From the NCBI RefSeq assembly GCF_039535115.1, contig NZ_BAAAWO010000001.1, forward strand, positions 2,294,001 to 2,358,000: 64,000 nucleotides of DNA, given 5' to 3'. Shown here piece after piece: positions 1 through 9,218 of this stretch. Origin of the DNA: Paeniglutamicibacter sulfureus. Its GTDB lineage: Bacteria; Actinomycetota; Actinomycetes; Actinomycetales; Micrococcaceae. Below the pieces are notes generated by a model. It had not been told where the DNA came from, ran no database searches, and saw nothing but the letters and a program-made list of their open reading frames with translations. The stretch's first letter is position 1. The number at the start of each line of letters is the position of its first letter. The translations under genes were made by a program, and so were the position numbers.

Positions 1-159
1 CTCACTGTCCATGAACTTCCTGGCATTGCCCAACGTGACGTGGTCCTTGTCCATGCCGCCGGCTTCCGTGAACTCCGGCGTGGTTTGGATCCAGATCGCT
101 GCCTCGGCCCGCGAGTGGAAGACAGGCAGGAAGGGGTCTTGGCCACGCGAGGGCGACAC
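1..159 (-). CDS. unknown protein, 3' end beyond window
   Basis: The minus strand is open from a GTG at 159 to the window edge, about 53 codons with mostly G or C in third positions. The translation looks like a folded protein (for example PFLPVFHSRAEAAIWIQT) and no other frame here does. It starts 13 bases after the stop of the E2 gene, so it is probably the next gene of the keto-acid dehydrogenase operon. No clear Shine-Dalgarno precedes the GTG, so the start is uncertain. I do not recognise the family. Confidence 0.5.
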   Translation of the reverse strand, partial: MSPSRGQDPFLPVFHSRAEAAIWIQTTPEFTEAGGMDKDHVTLGNARKFMDSE

Positions 160-172
160 GAAAGGATAACGA

Positions 173-1603
173 TCAGTCCAGCAGCAGCGCGGGCTCCTGC
201 ATGATGGCAGCCACGTCGGCCATGAAGCGCGCCGACAGGTCCCCGTCAACCACGCGGTGGTCGAAGGAGCCGCCCAGGGTGGTGATCCAACGCGGGACCA
301 CCTGGCCATCGACAACCCACGGCTTCTGCCGAATGGTGCCAAAGGCGAGGATTGCAACTTCACCGGGGTTGATGATCGGGGTACCGGTGTCGATTCCCAG
401 CACGCCGATGTTGGTCACCGTCAGCGTGCCGCCGGTCATGTCCGCAGGCGAGGTCTTGCCGGCCCGGGCGGTAGCAGCCAGATCATTGAGCGCAATCGCC
501 AGTTCGCGCATGGAAAGATCCTGCGCTTCCTTGATGTTGGGGACCAGCAGGCCGCGCGGGGTGGCCGCGGCGATGCCCAGGTTCATGAAGTGCTTGACCT
601 GGATCTCCGCCCCGTTCTCGGTCTCGACCCAAGAGGCGTTGACGGAGGGGTTGCGTGCGGCAGCCCAGATGACGGCCTTGGCCAGCACCAGCAGCGGAGA
701 GACCTTGATGCCCTCGAAGTCGCGGCTCTTCTTCAGCCGGGCCACGTATTCCATGGTGCGCGAGGCATCCACGTCCACGAAGATCGACACGTGGGGGGCG
801 GTGAAGGCCGATTCGACCATGGCCTTGGCGGTGGCCTTGCGGATGCCGCGCACCGGGGTTCGGATGAGGCGTCCGTCCTCTTCCTGGCCCTTGGCCGACC
901 AGAACATCGGTGCGGCGTCGCGTTCGGCCTCGCGCTGGGCCTTGTAGGAGAGCACGTCATCGCGGGTGATTTCGCCCCGGCCGCCGGTGCCGGTGACCTC
1001 GGTCAGGTCCACGCCGAGTTCCTTGGCGACCTTGCGCACCGGCGGCTTGGCCAGGACACGGTCGACGAATGCTGCCACGGCGGGCTTGGCTGCCGCGGTC
1101 AGTCGGGTGGAAGCCTGGCCGATTTCTGCGGCGCGCCGGGAAATCGTGTCGGCAAGCGCTGCCGGGATCACCGGGGCGGCCCCCTGGGCACCTGCGCCCT
1201 TGGCGGGCTTGTTCGTTCCCGGGCGGCTGGTGCGGGCACGGCGCTTGACGGCATCGGCCTTGGGGCCCGAACCGACCAGCGGGCCGGGTTCTTCGCTGGC
1301 GACCGGGGTGTCGGCCTCGGCAATGTCGGCCACGTCAGGCACATTGGCCAGCGGGGCTGGCCGGGAACCGACCTCGTCAACGCTAAACAGCGGCGAGCCA
1401 ACGGCCAGGGTCTCGCCCTCGGCCGCATGCAGTTCCTTGACCACTCCGGCGTAGGGGCTGGGCAGCTCGACCAGGGACTTGGCTGTCTCGATTTCCACGA
1501 AGACCTGGTTGACCACCACGGTGTCCCCGGGCTTGACTTTCCAACCGACGATTTCGGCCTCGGTGAGGCCTTCGCCGACATCGGGAAGGTTGAAGGTGCT
1601 CAT
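173..1603 (-). CDS. bkdC: 2-oxo acid dehydrogenase E2 (dihydrolipoamide acyltransferase)
   Basis: E2 core of a 2-oxo acid dehydrogenase complex. It moves the acyl group from E1 to CoA through a swinging lipoyl arm. The N-terminal lipoyl domain (about residues 1-76) has the lipoylation lysine K42 in ETAKS. An Ala/Pro-rich linker leads to a peripheral subunit-binding domain near 187-220. The catalytic domain ends with the acyltransferase signature DHRVVDG (H449, D453). The ATG at 1603 is preceded by AAGGAG at good spacing, so eight upstream in-frame codons are left out. It is the third gene after E1alpha and E1beta. The branched-chain assignment rests on the family and the neighbouring aminotransferase; pyruvate is the alternative. 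No E3 gene is seen in the window. Confidence 0.93.
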   Translation of the reverse strand: MSTFNLPDVGEGLTEAEIVGWKVKPGDTVVVNQVFVEIETAKSLVELPSPYAGVVKELHAAEGETLAVGSPLFSVDEVGSRPAPLANVPDVADIAEADTPVASEEPGPLVGSGPKADAVKRRARTSRPGTNKPAKGAGAQGAAPVIPAALADTISRRAAEIGQASTRLTAAAKPAVAAFVDRVLAKPPVRKVAKELGVDLTEVTGTGGRGEITRDDVLSYKAQREAERDAAPMFWSAKGQEEDGRLIRTPVRGIRKATAKAMVESAFTAPHVSIFVDVDASRTMEYVARLKKSRDFEGIKVSPLLVLAKAVIWAAARNPSVNASWVETENGAEIQVKHFMNLGIAAATPRGLLVPNIKEAQDLSMRELAIALNDLAATARAGKTSPADMTGGTLTVTNIGVLGIDTGTPIINPGEVAILAFGTIRQKPWVVDGQVVPRWITTLGGSFDHRVVDGDLSARFMADVAAIMQEPALLLD

Positions 1604-1666
1604 CGTCTGACTCCTTTTAAGAAACAATGCTGCAGCGGTGCGGTGGCGCTCGTGCGCACCACTCAG

Positions 1667-2647
1667 TTAGTAGGCGAAGGACCGATCGAGTGCTTCGAGG
1701 ACCTTGTCGATGTCGGGCAGGTATTGTTCCTCGACCTTGGCCACCGGGTAGGGCATGTGGAATCCGCCCACGCGGATGACCGGGGCCTCCAGCGAGAGGA
1801 AGGCGCGCTCCCCCACGCGGGCAGCGATTTCCCCGCCGATGCCGCCAAAGGTCGGGGCCTCGTGGGTCACGATTAGCCGGCCGGTCTTTTCCACGGATTC
1901 GGTGATGGTGTCGAAGTCGATCGGGGAGACCGAGCGCAGGTCGATGACCTCCACGCTGCGCCCGTCCTCGCGCGCCGCCTCGGCCGCCGCCAGGGCGACG
2001 GGCACCAGCGGGCCGTAGGTGACGATGGTGGCGTCCTCGCCGGGGCGGATGACCTGGGCCTTGAAGGCGTCGGCGGCCGGGTTGGACGTGTCGACCTCGC
2101 CCTTGAGCCAGTAGCGGCGCTTGGGTTCGAAGAAGATCACCGGGTCCTGGCAGGCTGCGGCCTGCTGGATCATCCAGTAGGCGTCGTGCGCATTGGACGG
2201 GGCCATGATGCGCAGGCCCGCGGTGTGCGCGAAGAGCGCCTCCGGGGATTCGGAGTGGTGCTCGATGGAGCCGATGCCGCCGCCGTAGGGAATGCGGATG
2301 ACCACCGGGGCACCGAAGCGGCCCTCGGAGCGGGCGCGCATCTTGGCCAGCTGGGTGGTGATCTGGTTGAAGGCAGGGAAGACGAAGCCGTCGAACTGGA
2401 TCTCGGCGATCGGCGAGTAGCCGCGGATGGCCATGCCGATGCTGGTGCCCACGATTCCGGCCTCGCCCAGCGGCGAGTCGATCACGCGGTCCGGTCCGTA
2501 GGTGTCGATCAGCCCGTCGGTGACGCGGTAGACCCCGCCCAGGCGCCCGATGTCCTCGCCGATGAGCAGGGACTTGGGGTCGTTGGCCAGGACCGCATCG
2601 AGCCCGGCGGTGATGGCCTTGGCCAGGGTCATCGTGGTGGTGCTCAT
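1667..2647 (-). CDS. bkdB: 2-oxo acid dehydrogenase E1 beta subunit
   Basis: Beta subunit (326 aa) of the thiamine-diphosphate-dependent E1 component, which decarboxylates the 2-oxo acid and passes the acyl group to the lipoyl arm of E2. The sequence has the family's transketolase-like pyrimidine-binding half (RVIDSPLGEAGIVG, IEHHSESPEA) and a C-terminal half with EVIDLRSVSPID. The ATG at 2647 overlaps the TGA of the alpha-subunit gene in an ATGA, which suggests translational coupling and a 1:1 subunit ratio. The E2 gene follows after about 60 bases. The substrate is most likely branched-chain 2-oxo acids by family resemblance, but the sequence alone cannot settle it. Confidence 0.93.
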   Translation of the reverse strand: MSTTTMTLAKAITAGLDAVLANDPKSLLIGEDIGRLGGVYRVTDGLIDTYGPDRVIDSPLGEAGIVGTSIGMAIRGYSPIAEIQFDGFVFPAFNQITTQLAKMRARSEGRFGAPVVIRIPYGGGIGSIEHHSESPEALFAHTAGLRIMAPSNAHDAYWMIQQAAACQDPVIFFEPKRRYWLKGEVDTSNPAADAFKAQVIRPGEDATIVTYGPLVPVALAAAEAAREDGRSVEVIDLRSVSPIDFDTITESVEKTGRLIVTHEAPTFGGIGGEIAARVGERAFLSLEAPVIRVGGFHMPYPVAKVEEQYLPDIDKVLEALDRSFAY

Positions 2648-3792
2648 CGGGTGGCCCCTTCCTCGGTGGTGTCGGCGAATCCGGCCTCGTATTCCAGGTG
2701 CCACTTGAGCTCCTCCTGGATCAGCGGGTGCGCCTCGGCGTAGACATTTGCGAAGGACTGGGCGAGTGACGGATCGGGGAACGCCATGGCTTCCTCGCGG
2801 ACCCGGGTCGCCATCTCGTCTCCGTCAACGGCGACCTGCTTGAAGAAGACCTCGTCGGCCAGGTCGTTGTCCTTCAGGTGCTTTTCCAGGCGCAGCAGCG
2901 GGTCGCGTGCGACCCAGGCTTCCTCGTCGGCACTCATCCTGTACTTGGTCGGATCATCGGCCGTGGTGTGTGCGCTCATGCGGTAGGTGACTGCCTCAAT
3001 CAGGACCGGTCCCTCGCCGCGGCGGGCTCGTTCCAGGGCCCAACGGGTCACCGCCAACACCGCGAGCACGTCGTTGCCGTCGACGCGGATCCCGGGGAAA
3101 CCGTAGCCGGCGGCACGCTCGGCCAGGGGCACCTTGGACTGCACGTGGAACGGAACCGAGATGGCCCACTGGTTGTTCTGGCAGAAGAAGACCACCGGGG
3201 AGTTGAAGCTGGCAGCAAAGACCATGGATTCGTGGACCTCGCCCTCGGTGGAGGACCCGTCCCCGAAGTAGGCGACCACGGCGGTGCCGTCTTTTTCAAG
3301 GCGTTCGGCGTCCCAGCCGGCTTGGTCGCGCTGCACTCCCATGGCGTACCCGGTGGCGTGCGGCATCTGGGCCGCGAGCACCATGGTGTACATGTGGAAG
3401 TTGTTCTCCCGCGGGTCCCACCCGCCATTGGAGATGCCGCGGAAGATCCGCAGCATCTGCGGAAAGTCGACGTTGCGGGTCAGTGCGACGCCGTGCTCAC
3501 GGTAGGTCGGGAAGATGTAGTCGTTCGCTCGGGTGGCCCGGCCTGATCCGATCTGCGCAGCTTCCTGCCCGCGAAGCGGAACCCACAGGGCCAACTGGCC
3601 CTGACGCTGCAGCGCGGTCGCCTCCTGGTCAAAACGGCGCGTAAGCGCCATGTCGCGGAAGAACCCTCGCAACATTTCCGCGTCGACGTCCTGGATGTAG
3701 CTGTCATACTCGGCGTGCGAGCGACGTTCCCCTTCAGGGGTAAGTAGCTGGATCAGCGCCTGCTCCGAGGGCTCGTGCACGGTGTTGGTCAT
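2644..3792 (-). CDS. bkdA: 2-oxo acid dehydrogenase E1 alpha subunit
   Basis: Alpha subunit (382 aa) of the thiamine-diphosphate E1 component. The diphosphate/magnesium-binding motif is visible as GDGSSTEG followed about 30 residues later by NNQWAIS. The phosphorylation-loop region has YRMSAHTTADD, as in this family. The ATG at 3792 is chosen because the N-terminal alignment starts there and an AAGGA lies upstream; a longer in-frame extension would be read through an inverted repeat and is unlikely. It is the first gene of the E1alpha-E1beta-E2 operon, 123 bases after the aminotransferase stop. A striking near-perfect inverted repeat sits in that gap. Confidence 0.93.
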   Translation of the reverse strand: MTNTVHEPSEQALIQLLTPEGERRSHAEYDSYIQDVDAEMLRGFFRDMALTRRFDQEATALQRQGQLALWVPLRGQEAAQIGSGRATRANDYIFPTYREHGVALTRNVDFPQMLRIFRGISNGGWDPRENNFHMYTMVLAAQMPHATGYAMGVQRDQAGWDAERLEKDGTAVVAYFGDGSSTEGEVHESMVFAASFNSPVVFFCQNNQWAISVPFHVQSKVPLAERAAGYGFPGIRVDGNDVLAVLAVTRWALERARRGEGPVLIEAVTYRMSAHTTADDPTKYRMSADEEAWVARDPLLRLEKHLKDNDLADEVFFKQVAVDGDEMATRVREEAMAFPDPSLAQSFANVYAEAHPLIQEELKWHLEYEAGFADTTEEGATR

Positions 3793-3818
3793 ACCGAGGG
3801 CGTCCTTACGTACATGAA

Positions 3819-3856
3819 ATATGCCCCGTGCGGAATAGATTCCGCATGGGGCATAT
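3819..3856. promoter_or_regulatory. 18-bp-arm inverted repeat upstream of the E1-E2 operon
   Basis: Arms 3819-3836 and 3839-3856 are complementary at 17 of 18 positions around a 2-base centre, with core TGCGGAAT/ATTCCGCA. It ends 27 bases before the E1alpha start codon. No run of T follows on the minus strand, and the 2-base centre is too tight for a normal hairpin loop. An operator for a dimeric regulator is therefore more likely than a terminator for the upstream aminotransferase gene, though the latter cannot be excluded. Confidence 0.6.
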
Positions 3857-3915
3857 AGCGGTTTTGTCTGTTCTAGCCTAGCGGTGAAACGCCGCAAATC
3901 ACGACTTATCCGCCC

Positions 3916-5037
3916 CTAGGAAAGCGTCGAGCCTTTTGGATAGTTCCGACAAAGCTCAAGGAAGCGGGTGTTGGCCTCTTCCTCGCCAATGCTCACCCTC
4001 ACGCCTTCGCCGGCGAATCCACGCACGGCCAGTGCTTGCTCCGAAGCCAGCTCAACGAATTCGGCGGTATTGGCGCCCAGCGGCAACCACACGAAGTTGC
4101 CCTCGGCGGCCGGAATCTTCCATCCGAGTTCCTCGAGACCGGCAACCACGCGGGTACGTTCGTCAACGATCCTTTGTACCCTTTCCACAACCTTGTCATA
4201 GTGGGCCAGGGAGGCCACGGCAGCATCCTCGGCCACGGACGAGACGGCGAACATGGTCGCGGCAACTCGAATGTGTTGGGTGACTTCGGGGTGCGATACC
4301 GAGTACCCCACTCGAAGGTTTGCCAGCCCATGCGCCTTGGAGAACGTCCGAAGCACCATCACGTTCGGGTGGCTGCGGTAGGTGTCGATCCCATTCACGG
4401 CCTGAGTGTCCCGCACGAATTCCTGGTAGGCCTCGTCAATGACGATCAGCACGTTGGAGGGAACCTTGGCGATAAAGGCCTCGACCTCTTCTCGCAACAG
4501 CGCCGGACCGGTGGGATTGTTCGGGGTGCACAGCAGGATCACCGAAGTGCGTTCGTTGACCGCCGCGGCCATGGCGTCTAGGTCGTGGCGTCCATCGGCC
4601 AGCAGGGGAATCTGCACGGGCAGCGCCCCTGCGGTTTCGACAACGATCGGGTAGGCCTCGAAGGATCGCCAGGCAAAGATCACTTCGTCCTGGACACCGT
4701 CGTCGTCCTGACCGGCAAAGGTGGCCAGGATCTGGGTCAGTGCCCCGAGCGAACCGGCACCGGTGACGATGTCATCGACAGGGACCGAAAGGAACGCGGC
4801 CAGTGCTGTGCGAAGCTTCGTCGACATTGGATCCGGGTAGCGGTTGATGTCGAGCTGGGCGCGAATCGCTTCCATGACCTCCGGGATCGGCGGCAGGGGG
4901 GTTTCGTTCGAAGAAAGCTTGTAGGCGTTCAGGCCAGGTATTTCGCGAGGAGGCTTGCCCGCAACATACTTCGGCATCCGGCCGATGACGGTGCGGGGCT
5001 GTACCGGATCGCGAGGCGCTGGGTTTTCGGTGGTCAT
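3916..5037 (-). CDS. hisC: HisC2-type histidinol-phosphate/aromatic aminotransferase
   Basis: PLP-dependent fold-type I aminotransferase of 373 aa. Visible motifs are SSNETPLPP near the N-terminus, NRYPDP, CTPNNPTGP, IDEAYQEF and the PLP-lysine segment TFSKAHGLANLRVGY. The sequence resembles mycobacterial HisC2/Pat proteins, which prefer aromatic amino acids over histidinol phosphate, so the aromatic function is the better guess. No other his gene is nearby. The ATG at 5037 (MTTENPAPRD) is preferred over upstream in-frame codons, which would overlap the divergent membrane-protein gene. It precedes the keto-acid dehydrogenase operon on the same strand. Confidence 0.9.
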   Translation of the reverse strand: MTTENPAPRDPVQPRTVIGRMPKYVAGKPPREIPGLNAYKLSSNETPLPPIPEVMEAIRAQLDINRYPDPMSTKLRTALAAFLSVPVDDIVTGAGSLGALTQILATFAGQDDDGVQDEVIFAWRSFEAYPIVVETAGALPVQIPLLADGRHDLDAMAAAVNERTSVILLCTPNNPTGPALLREEVEAFIAKVPSNVLIVIDEAYQEFVRDTQAVNGIDTYRSHPNVMVLRTFSKAHGLANLRVGYSVSHPEVTQHIRVAATMFAVSSVAEDAAVASLAHYDKVVERVQRIVDERTRVVAGLEELGWKIPAAEGNFVWLPLGANTAEFVELASEQALAVRGFAGEGVRVSIGEEEANTRFLELCRNYPKGSTLS

Positions 5038-5155
5038 GACCCAAAGCTTAGCCCTTGCCCTCGCGGCGTACCCCATGTGTTGCATTGGCAATCTCTCTCC
5101 GGGAATCGGCTGGCCCACGCGGCCGGAACGCAGAAAGGTATGCCAGTATGGGTCC

Positions 5156-5548
5156 ATGATTGCGTTCATCCTCCGGGTGGTGATCAACGCGCTGGCCCTT
5201 GCGGCCGCCGCGTGGGTCCTGCCTGGCATCACTGTCACTGCTGCACCGTCCTCGGACAAAACCGTTGGCCTGGTCTTGGCCTATTTGGTGGTGGGCCTGG
5301 TCTTCGGGCTGGTCAATGCGGTGGTCCGGCCCATCGTGAGTTTGTTGTCGTTGCCCATCACCTGCTTGACCCTGGGTCTCTTCACCTTGGTCATCAACGC
5401 CGGCATGCTGATGCTGACCTCGTGGTTGACTCAATACCTGCCCTTTGGGCTGCACGTCGACCAGTTCTTCTGGGACGCCATCATCGGCGCCCTGATTGTT
5501 TCCATCATCTCCGCCGTGATGGGTTGGATCGCTCCGGCCAAACGGTAG
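5156..5548 (+). CDS. YvlD-like (phage holin family 4) membrane protein
   Basis: Small integral membrane protein of 130 aa with four predicted hydrophobic helices (about residues 1-25, 35-58, 62-90, 105-127). It has the family's NAVVRPIVSLLSLPIT and TLGLFTLVINAGML segments. Despite the Pfam name it is not a phage lysis gene; Bacillus YvlD-type proteins are chromosomal membrane proteins of unclear role, sometimes tied to envelope stress. The ATG at 5156 has only a weak ribosome site. It is divergent from hisC and convergent with the hydrolase gene at 5589. Confidence 0.82.
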   Translation: MIAFILRVVINALALAAAAWVLPGITVTAAPSSDKTVGLVLAYLVVGLVFGLVNAVVRPIVSLLSLPITCLTLGLFTLVINAGMLMLTSWLTQYLPFGLHVDQFFWDAIIGALIVSIISAVMGWIAPAKR

Positions 5549-5588
5549 CGTCCCCGCCCGAAGCCAGACCCGGCGAGCGGTGCGCGCC

Positions 5589-7013
5589 CTAGCGCGACGG
5601 AGCAATCCTGTTCAGGCGCCCGTGCTTCCCGTCCTTCGCGGGCACCTTGATCCTGAGTTTGGGTTGGCGGGCCAATTGGTACGATCGGACCTTTCCCTGC
5701 CTGGACCGGCCAAAAAGGGCACCCAACAATCCAAGTGATTCAACGACCCCGGGATCCGTGGCACCACGCAGCCCCTTGGCATGGGAGTCGTAGTTCTCCA
5801 GCTTGTGGGCCTCGCCGAATCCGTCGTTTCCCAGGTTCTTTGCCTGGTCAGGACCGTCGAAGACAACTGTCAGGCGGTTCCGCTCATCAGGGTTCGTGGT
5901 CCCGTCGGTACCGGGAACCAGGTCGTATTTGTCTTCCAGATGCAGTGCCTGGGTGTCACTTGGAACCGGGGTCCGCCCCGTCGGGGCGCCGAACGTTGAA
6001 AGATGCTGGAAGTCAAAGAGCTTTCCGAGATGTTCGTTGTTGACGATGTTGACGGCGTGGATTCCACCTTGGCTGTATCCGGTCACCACCACGCGGTCCC
6101 CGTTGCGTGCTCCGGACTGTCTTAGGGCGTCCTCAACGGCGGGGACAAGATTCTTCGAATCATTGCCCATGCCCTCGATGATGCCAACCCCGTCCCAGGG
6201 GTTTCCCGGCACCTGTCCGGGCCCCGCACCCTTCACCCGCCGGACGTTCCCTTGGCGGTCCAGGGGCGGATCGGATTGGGTCCCGGGAATTGTCAACACG
6301 TAGACACTGCCTTCAGGGGCTTCGACCCGGGTAATCAGCAGGCTGCCCGGCGGTTCGCGTTCCGCCACCTTCTGCAAGTCCACCAGGGATTCGATGCTGC
6401 CGTCGAATTCCACAACCTGCTCCGGGCCATGTCCGACCACTTCGATCGGCCGCAGGTGGACGAGGTTCTGGTCGCTCAGGAAGTCGGTGAGTTGCGGGTA
6501 GAGGCGGTCGGTCACTGAGGAATCAAACAGGCCACCGTGCTCGGTGTCGCGCAGAAAGCCAAAGGGCAGGCCGGGGGCATTCGGCAGCTGGTTGATGATG
6601 TCTTCAGTTGTTTGCGTGCGCGGACGGCCCTTGTTGCTGGCCAGGTCCCACATGATGGTCAGCGGCAACTGGCTCCCGCGCGCTTCGTTCACTTTGCGTT
6701 GCACCGCGAATTCGGCCTGCTCGTAGGTGATGCGCGCTGTAGAGACCTTCAACGCCAGCACACCCGTCTCCGCTGCTCGTGCCGTGCACGACCCGGCAGC
6801 CTCGGCCACCGCTGCCACGGCGCCAAGCACGCGCGCACGCAGCAACACCGTTCCCAGCGCCAGCATGGTTGCCGGGATCTGCGGGGACCTGGCCAAGAAG
6901 GATGTCGCTTCCAACAGGTCCGCACCGGCGCCCGTGAGCATTGAGGTGGTTCGTTCCATTTCGGTGATGGAAAACCGGATAGAGCCCAGTCCCCCGTGCA
7001 CTTCGTATCCCAT
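5589..7013 (-). CDS. alpha/beta hydrolase (lipase-like) with helical N-terminus
   Basis: Protein of 474 aa. The first 150 residues or so are Ala-rich, helical and without a signal peptide. The C-terminal half contains the serine-hydrolase elbow GYSQGG, followed by a conserved LSTFGAPTGR strand and an ALHLEDKYDLVPG acid segment, as in class 3 or DUF2974-like lipases. GGGGAG precedes the ATG at 7013. It lies 25 bases after a small WXG100-like gene, an arrangement found for substrates of ESX/type VII-like secretion in Actinobacteria. Export is an inference; no secretion machinery lies in the window. Its substrate is unknown. Confidence 0.75.
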   Translation of the reverse strand: MGYEVHGGLGSIRFSITEMERTTSMLTGAGADLLEATSFLARSPQIPATMLALGTVLLRARVLGAVAAVAEAAGSCTARAAETGVLALKVSTARITYEQAEFAVQRKVNEARGSQLPLTIMWDLASNKGRPRTQTTEDIINQLPNAPGLPFGFLRDTEHGGLFDSSVTDRLYPQLTDFLSDQNLVHLRPIEVVGHGPEQVVEFDGSIESLVDLQKVAEREPPGSLLITRVEAPEGSVYVLTIPGTQSDPPLDRQGNVRRVKGAGPGQVPGNPWDGVGIIEGMGNDSKNLVPAVEDALRQSGARNGDRVVVTGYSQGGIHAVNIVNNEHLGKLFDFQHLSTFGAPTGRTPVPSDTQALHLEDKYDLVPGTDGTTNPDERNRLTVVFDGPDQAKNLGNDGFGEAHKLENYDSHAKGLRGATDPGVVESLGLLGALFGRSRQGKVRSYQLARQPKLRIKVPAKDGKHGRLNRIAPSR

Positions 7014-7038
7014 GTCCGTCTTGCTCCCCTTTCGCGCC

Positions 7039-7359
7039 TTACAAACCACCGAACAATCCGCGCGGCACGGCACCGGGCGTGAGGATGGGCCCCAAAGTTC
7101 CCGTGGTGGCCAGGATGGTCGACTCGAGCTCGGCCAAGTCGGCGCGAGCGGCCCAGATTTCCCCGCGGGCCGCTTCCAACCTGGTGTCCAGGTCCGCGAC
7201 ATTGCCGGCTAGTTCCGCAGCCCGGTCACGGAACGCCCTTCCGGCCGGGGATTCCCATTGCAGGGTCTGCACCTGTTCAAGTTGTTCGCGGGCCCGGTAC
7301 ACGGCGGCTTGGGCGGCCACCACCCGCATGAGCATTTCGTCGGCGATGGCCTCCAACAT
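7039..7359 (-). CDS. small helical WXG100-like protein
   Basis: Predicted helical hairpin protein of 106 aa. Residues 1-35 form one amphipathic helix, a tryptophan turn reads LQWESPAGRAFRDR, and a second long helix follows (AELAGNVADLDTRLEAARGE). A central W in a short turn between two helices, followed by small residues and an aromatic, is the general layout of WXG100/ESAT-6 proteins, though the exact W-x-G is W-E-S-P-A-G here. The ATG at 7359 is chosen because upstream codons are Arg/Cys-rich and overlap the purB promoter. It is followed closely by the hydrolase gene, so the two are probably co-transcribed. The function is unproven. Confidence 0.65.
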   Translation of the reverse strand: MLEAIADEMLMRVVAAQAAVYRAREQLEQVQTLQWESPAGRAFRDRAAELAGNVADLDTRLEAARGEIWAARADLAELESTILATTGTLGPILTPGAVPRGLFGGL

Positions 7360-7539
7360 GGTCTTTTCACCGCATCCTTTCCATGTCCGCACCGGTTTCC
7401 CGGTGTCGTTGTCCTGGACCCAACAGTGACTGCAGCTGGCCCCGGCGGCGCGCTGGAGGCGACGGCGTGTGGATAACCGTGAAGTGGGCGGCGTCACGCG
7501 CTGGGCATCGCAGGGTTGAATCGTGAAAGAATGGGCATC

Positions 7540-8949
7540 ATGGCTGATTCCGCGCGCATTTCACTTGCATCCGAACCCCTCGCCCTAGGTGCCCTGGACG
7601 GTCGTTACCGTACCGCCGTGGCCCCCCTGGTCGACCACCTCTCCGAAGCGGCGCTGAACCGCGACCGCGTCCACGTGGAAGTCGAGTGGCTGATCCACTT
7701 GACCGACAACTCCGTGCTGCCGGGCACCTCCCCGCTCACCGAGACCCAGCGCACGGCGCTGCGCAAGATCGTCACCGACTTCAACGCCGCCTCCGTGGCC
7801 GAGCTGGCCGAGATCGAAGCCGTCACGGTGCACGACGTGAAGGCAGTGGAGTACTACATTGGCCGCCGTCTGGGGAACATCGGGATCGAGGACCTCACCG
7901 CACTGGTCCACTTCGGCTGCACCTCCGAGGACATCAACAACCTCTCCTACGCCCTGGGCGTCAAGGACGCCGTCCTGAACGTCTGGCTGCCCGCTGCCCG
8001 CACCTTGGTCGCACAAATCACCGACATGGCAGAGGAATCCCGCGACGTTCCGATGCTCTCGCGCACCCACGGACAGCCGGCCACCCCGACCACCCTGGGC
8101 AAGGAACTGGCCGTGCTGGCCTGGCGCCTGACCCGCCAGCTGGACCGCATCGAGAAGACCGAGTTCCTGGGCAAGATCAACGGTGCCACCGGCACCTACG
8201 CCGCCCACTACGCCTCGGTACCCTCCGCCGACTGGCAGGAAGTCTCGCGCTCCTTCGTCGAGGGCCTGGGCCTGACCTGGAACCCGCTGACCACCCAGAT
8301 CGAGTCCCACGACTGGCAGGCCGAGCTCTACGCCGACATGGCACGCTTCAACAGGATCCTGCACAACCTGTGCACCGACGTGTGGAGCTACATCTCCATC
8401 GGCTACTTCGCGCAGATCCCCGTTGCAGGCGCCACCGGCTCCTCGACCATGCCGCACAAGGTCAACCCGATCCGCTTCGAAAACGCCGAGGCGAACCTGG
8501 AGATCTCCAACGGCCTGCTCGACACACTGGGCGCCACCCTGGTGACCAGCCGCTGGCAGCGCGACCTCACCGACTCCTCCTCGCAGCGCAACATCGGTAC
8601 CGCCTTCGGCCACTCGCTGCTGGCGATCTCCAACGTCGCCAAGGGCCTTGACCGCCTGGACGTTGCCGAGGCCGTGCTGGCCAACGACCTGGAGCACAAC
8701 TGGGAGGTGCTCGGCGAGGCCATCCAGATGGTCATGCGCGCCGAGGCCATCGCCGGGGTCGAAGGCATGGAAAACCCGTACGAGCGCCTCAAGGACCTGA
8801 CCCGCGGCCAGCGCGTCGACGCGGCCCGCATGCAGGAGTTCGTCTCCTCACTGGGCCTGTCCACCGAGGCCGAGGCACGCCTGCTGGAGCTGACCCCGGG
8901 GTCCTACAACGGCATCGCCTCGAAGCTCGTTGACCACCTGAAGAAGTAG
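7540..8949 (+). CDS. purB: adenylosuccinate lyase
   Basis: Cytoplasmic enzyme of purine synthesis. It cleaves SAICAR to AICAR plus fumarate and adenylosuccinate to AMP plus fumarate. The 469-aa protein has the E. coli-type N-terminus (ALDGRYRTAVAPL), the histidine segment SRTHGQPATP and the fumarase/aspartase-family signature SSTMPHKVNPIRFE. An ATG three codons upstream (7531) is the other possible start; the ribosome site is poor for both. It stands alone between a divergent WXG-like gene and a strong terminator, as expected of a housekeeping gene. Confidence 0.96.
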   Translation: MADSARISLASEPLALGALDGRYRTAVAPLVDHLSEAALNRDRVHVEVEWLIHLTDNSVLPGTSPLTETQRTALRKIVTDFNAASVAELAEIEAVTVHDVKAVEYYIGRRLGNIGIEDLTALVHFGCTSEDINNLSYALGVKDAVLNVWLPAARTLVAQITDMAEESRDVPMLSRTHGQPATPTTLGKELAVLAWRLTRQLDRIEKTEFLGKINGATGTYAAHYASVPSADWQEVSRSFVEGLGLTWNPLTTQIESHDWQAELYADMARFNRILHNLCTDVWSYISIGYFAQIPVAGATGSSTMPHKVNPIRFENAEANLEISNGLLDTLGATLVTSRWQRDLTDSSSQRNIGTAFGHSLLAISNVAKGLDRLDVAEAVLANDLEHNWEVLGEAIQMVMRAEAIAGVEGMENPYERLKDLTRGQRVDAARMQEFVSSLGLSTEAEARLLELTPGSYNGIASKLVDHLKK

Positions 8950-8988
8950 CCGCACCTATTTTTCTGGGGGTGCCGCCTGGCACCTCAA

Positions 8989-9040
8989 GGCTGTGGCCTG
9001 TCGGGATCCTTTTGGATCCGGGCAGGCCACGGCCTTTTTT
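8989..9040 (+). terminator. rho-independent terminator of purB
   Basis: A GC-rich stem of 21-base arms (8989-9009 and 9014-9034, one mismatch and two G-U pairs in RNA) closes a TTTT loop. A run of six T at 9035-9040 follows at once. It lies 40 bases after the purB stop. Confidence 0.88.
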
Positions 9041-9218
9041 AACGAGACATCTGGCAGGCGGCAGGGACGATGTTTCGGCCAGGTTTCCTTTTCCTCCCCC
9101 TCCCGGGCACCTCGGTGATCTACATGTTCGCTTCCCGCAACAACACGTGCGTCCAGGTGAAACTTCCCTCGGCAATGCTTGAAGGCATCAACCACCAGGC
9201 ACGAGGGGACGATACGTC

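Noticed and set aside
257..1876. Long plus-strand frame opposite the E2 gene
   Set aside because: It is the antisense shadow of the E2 and E1beta genes with implausible composition.
5156..5548. Phage holin and prophage region
   Set aside because: The family name is misleading. No other phage gene is nearby and the protein resembles chromosomal YvlD proteins.
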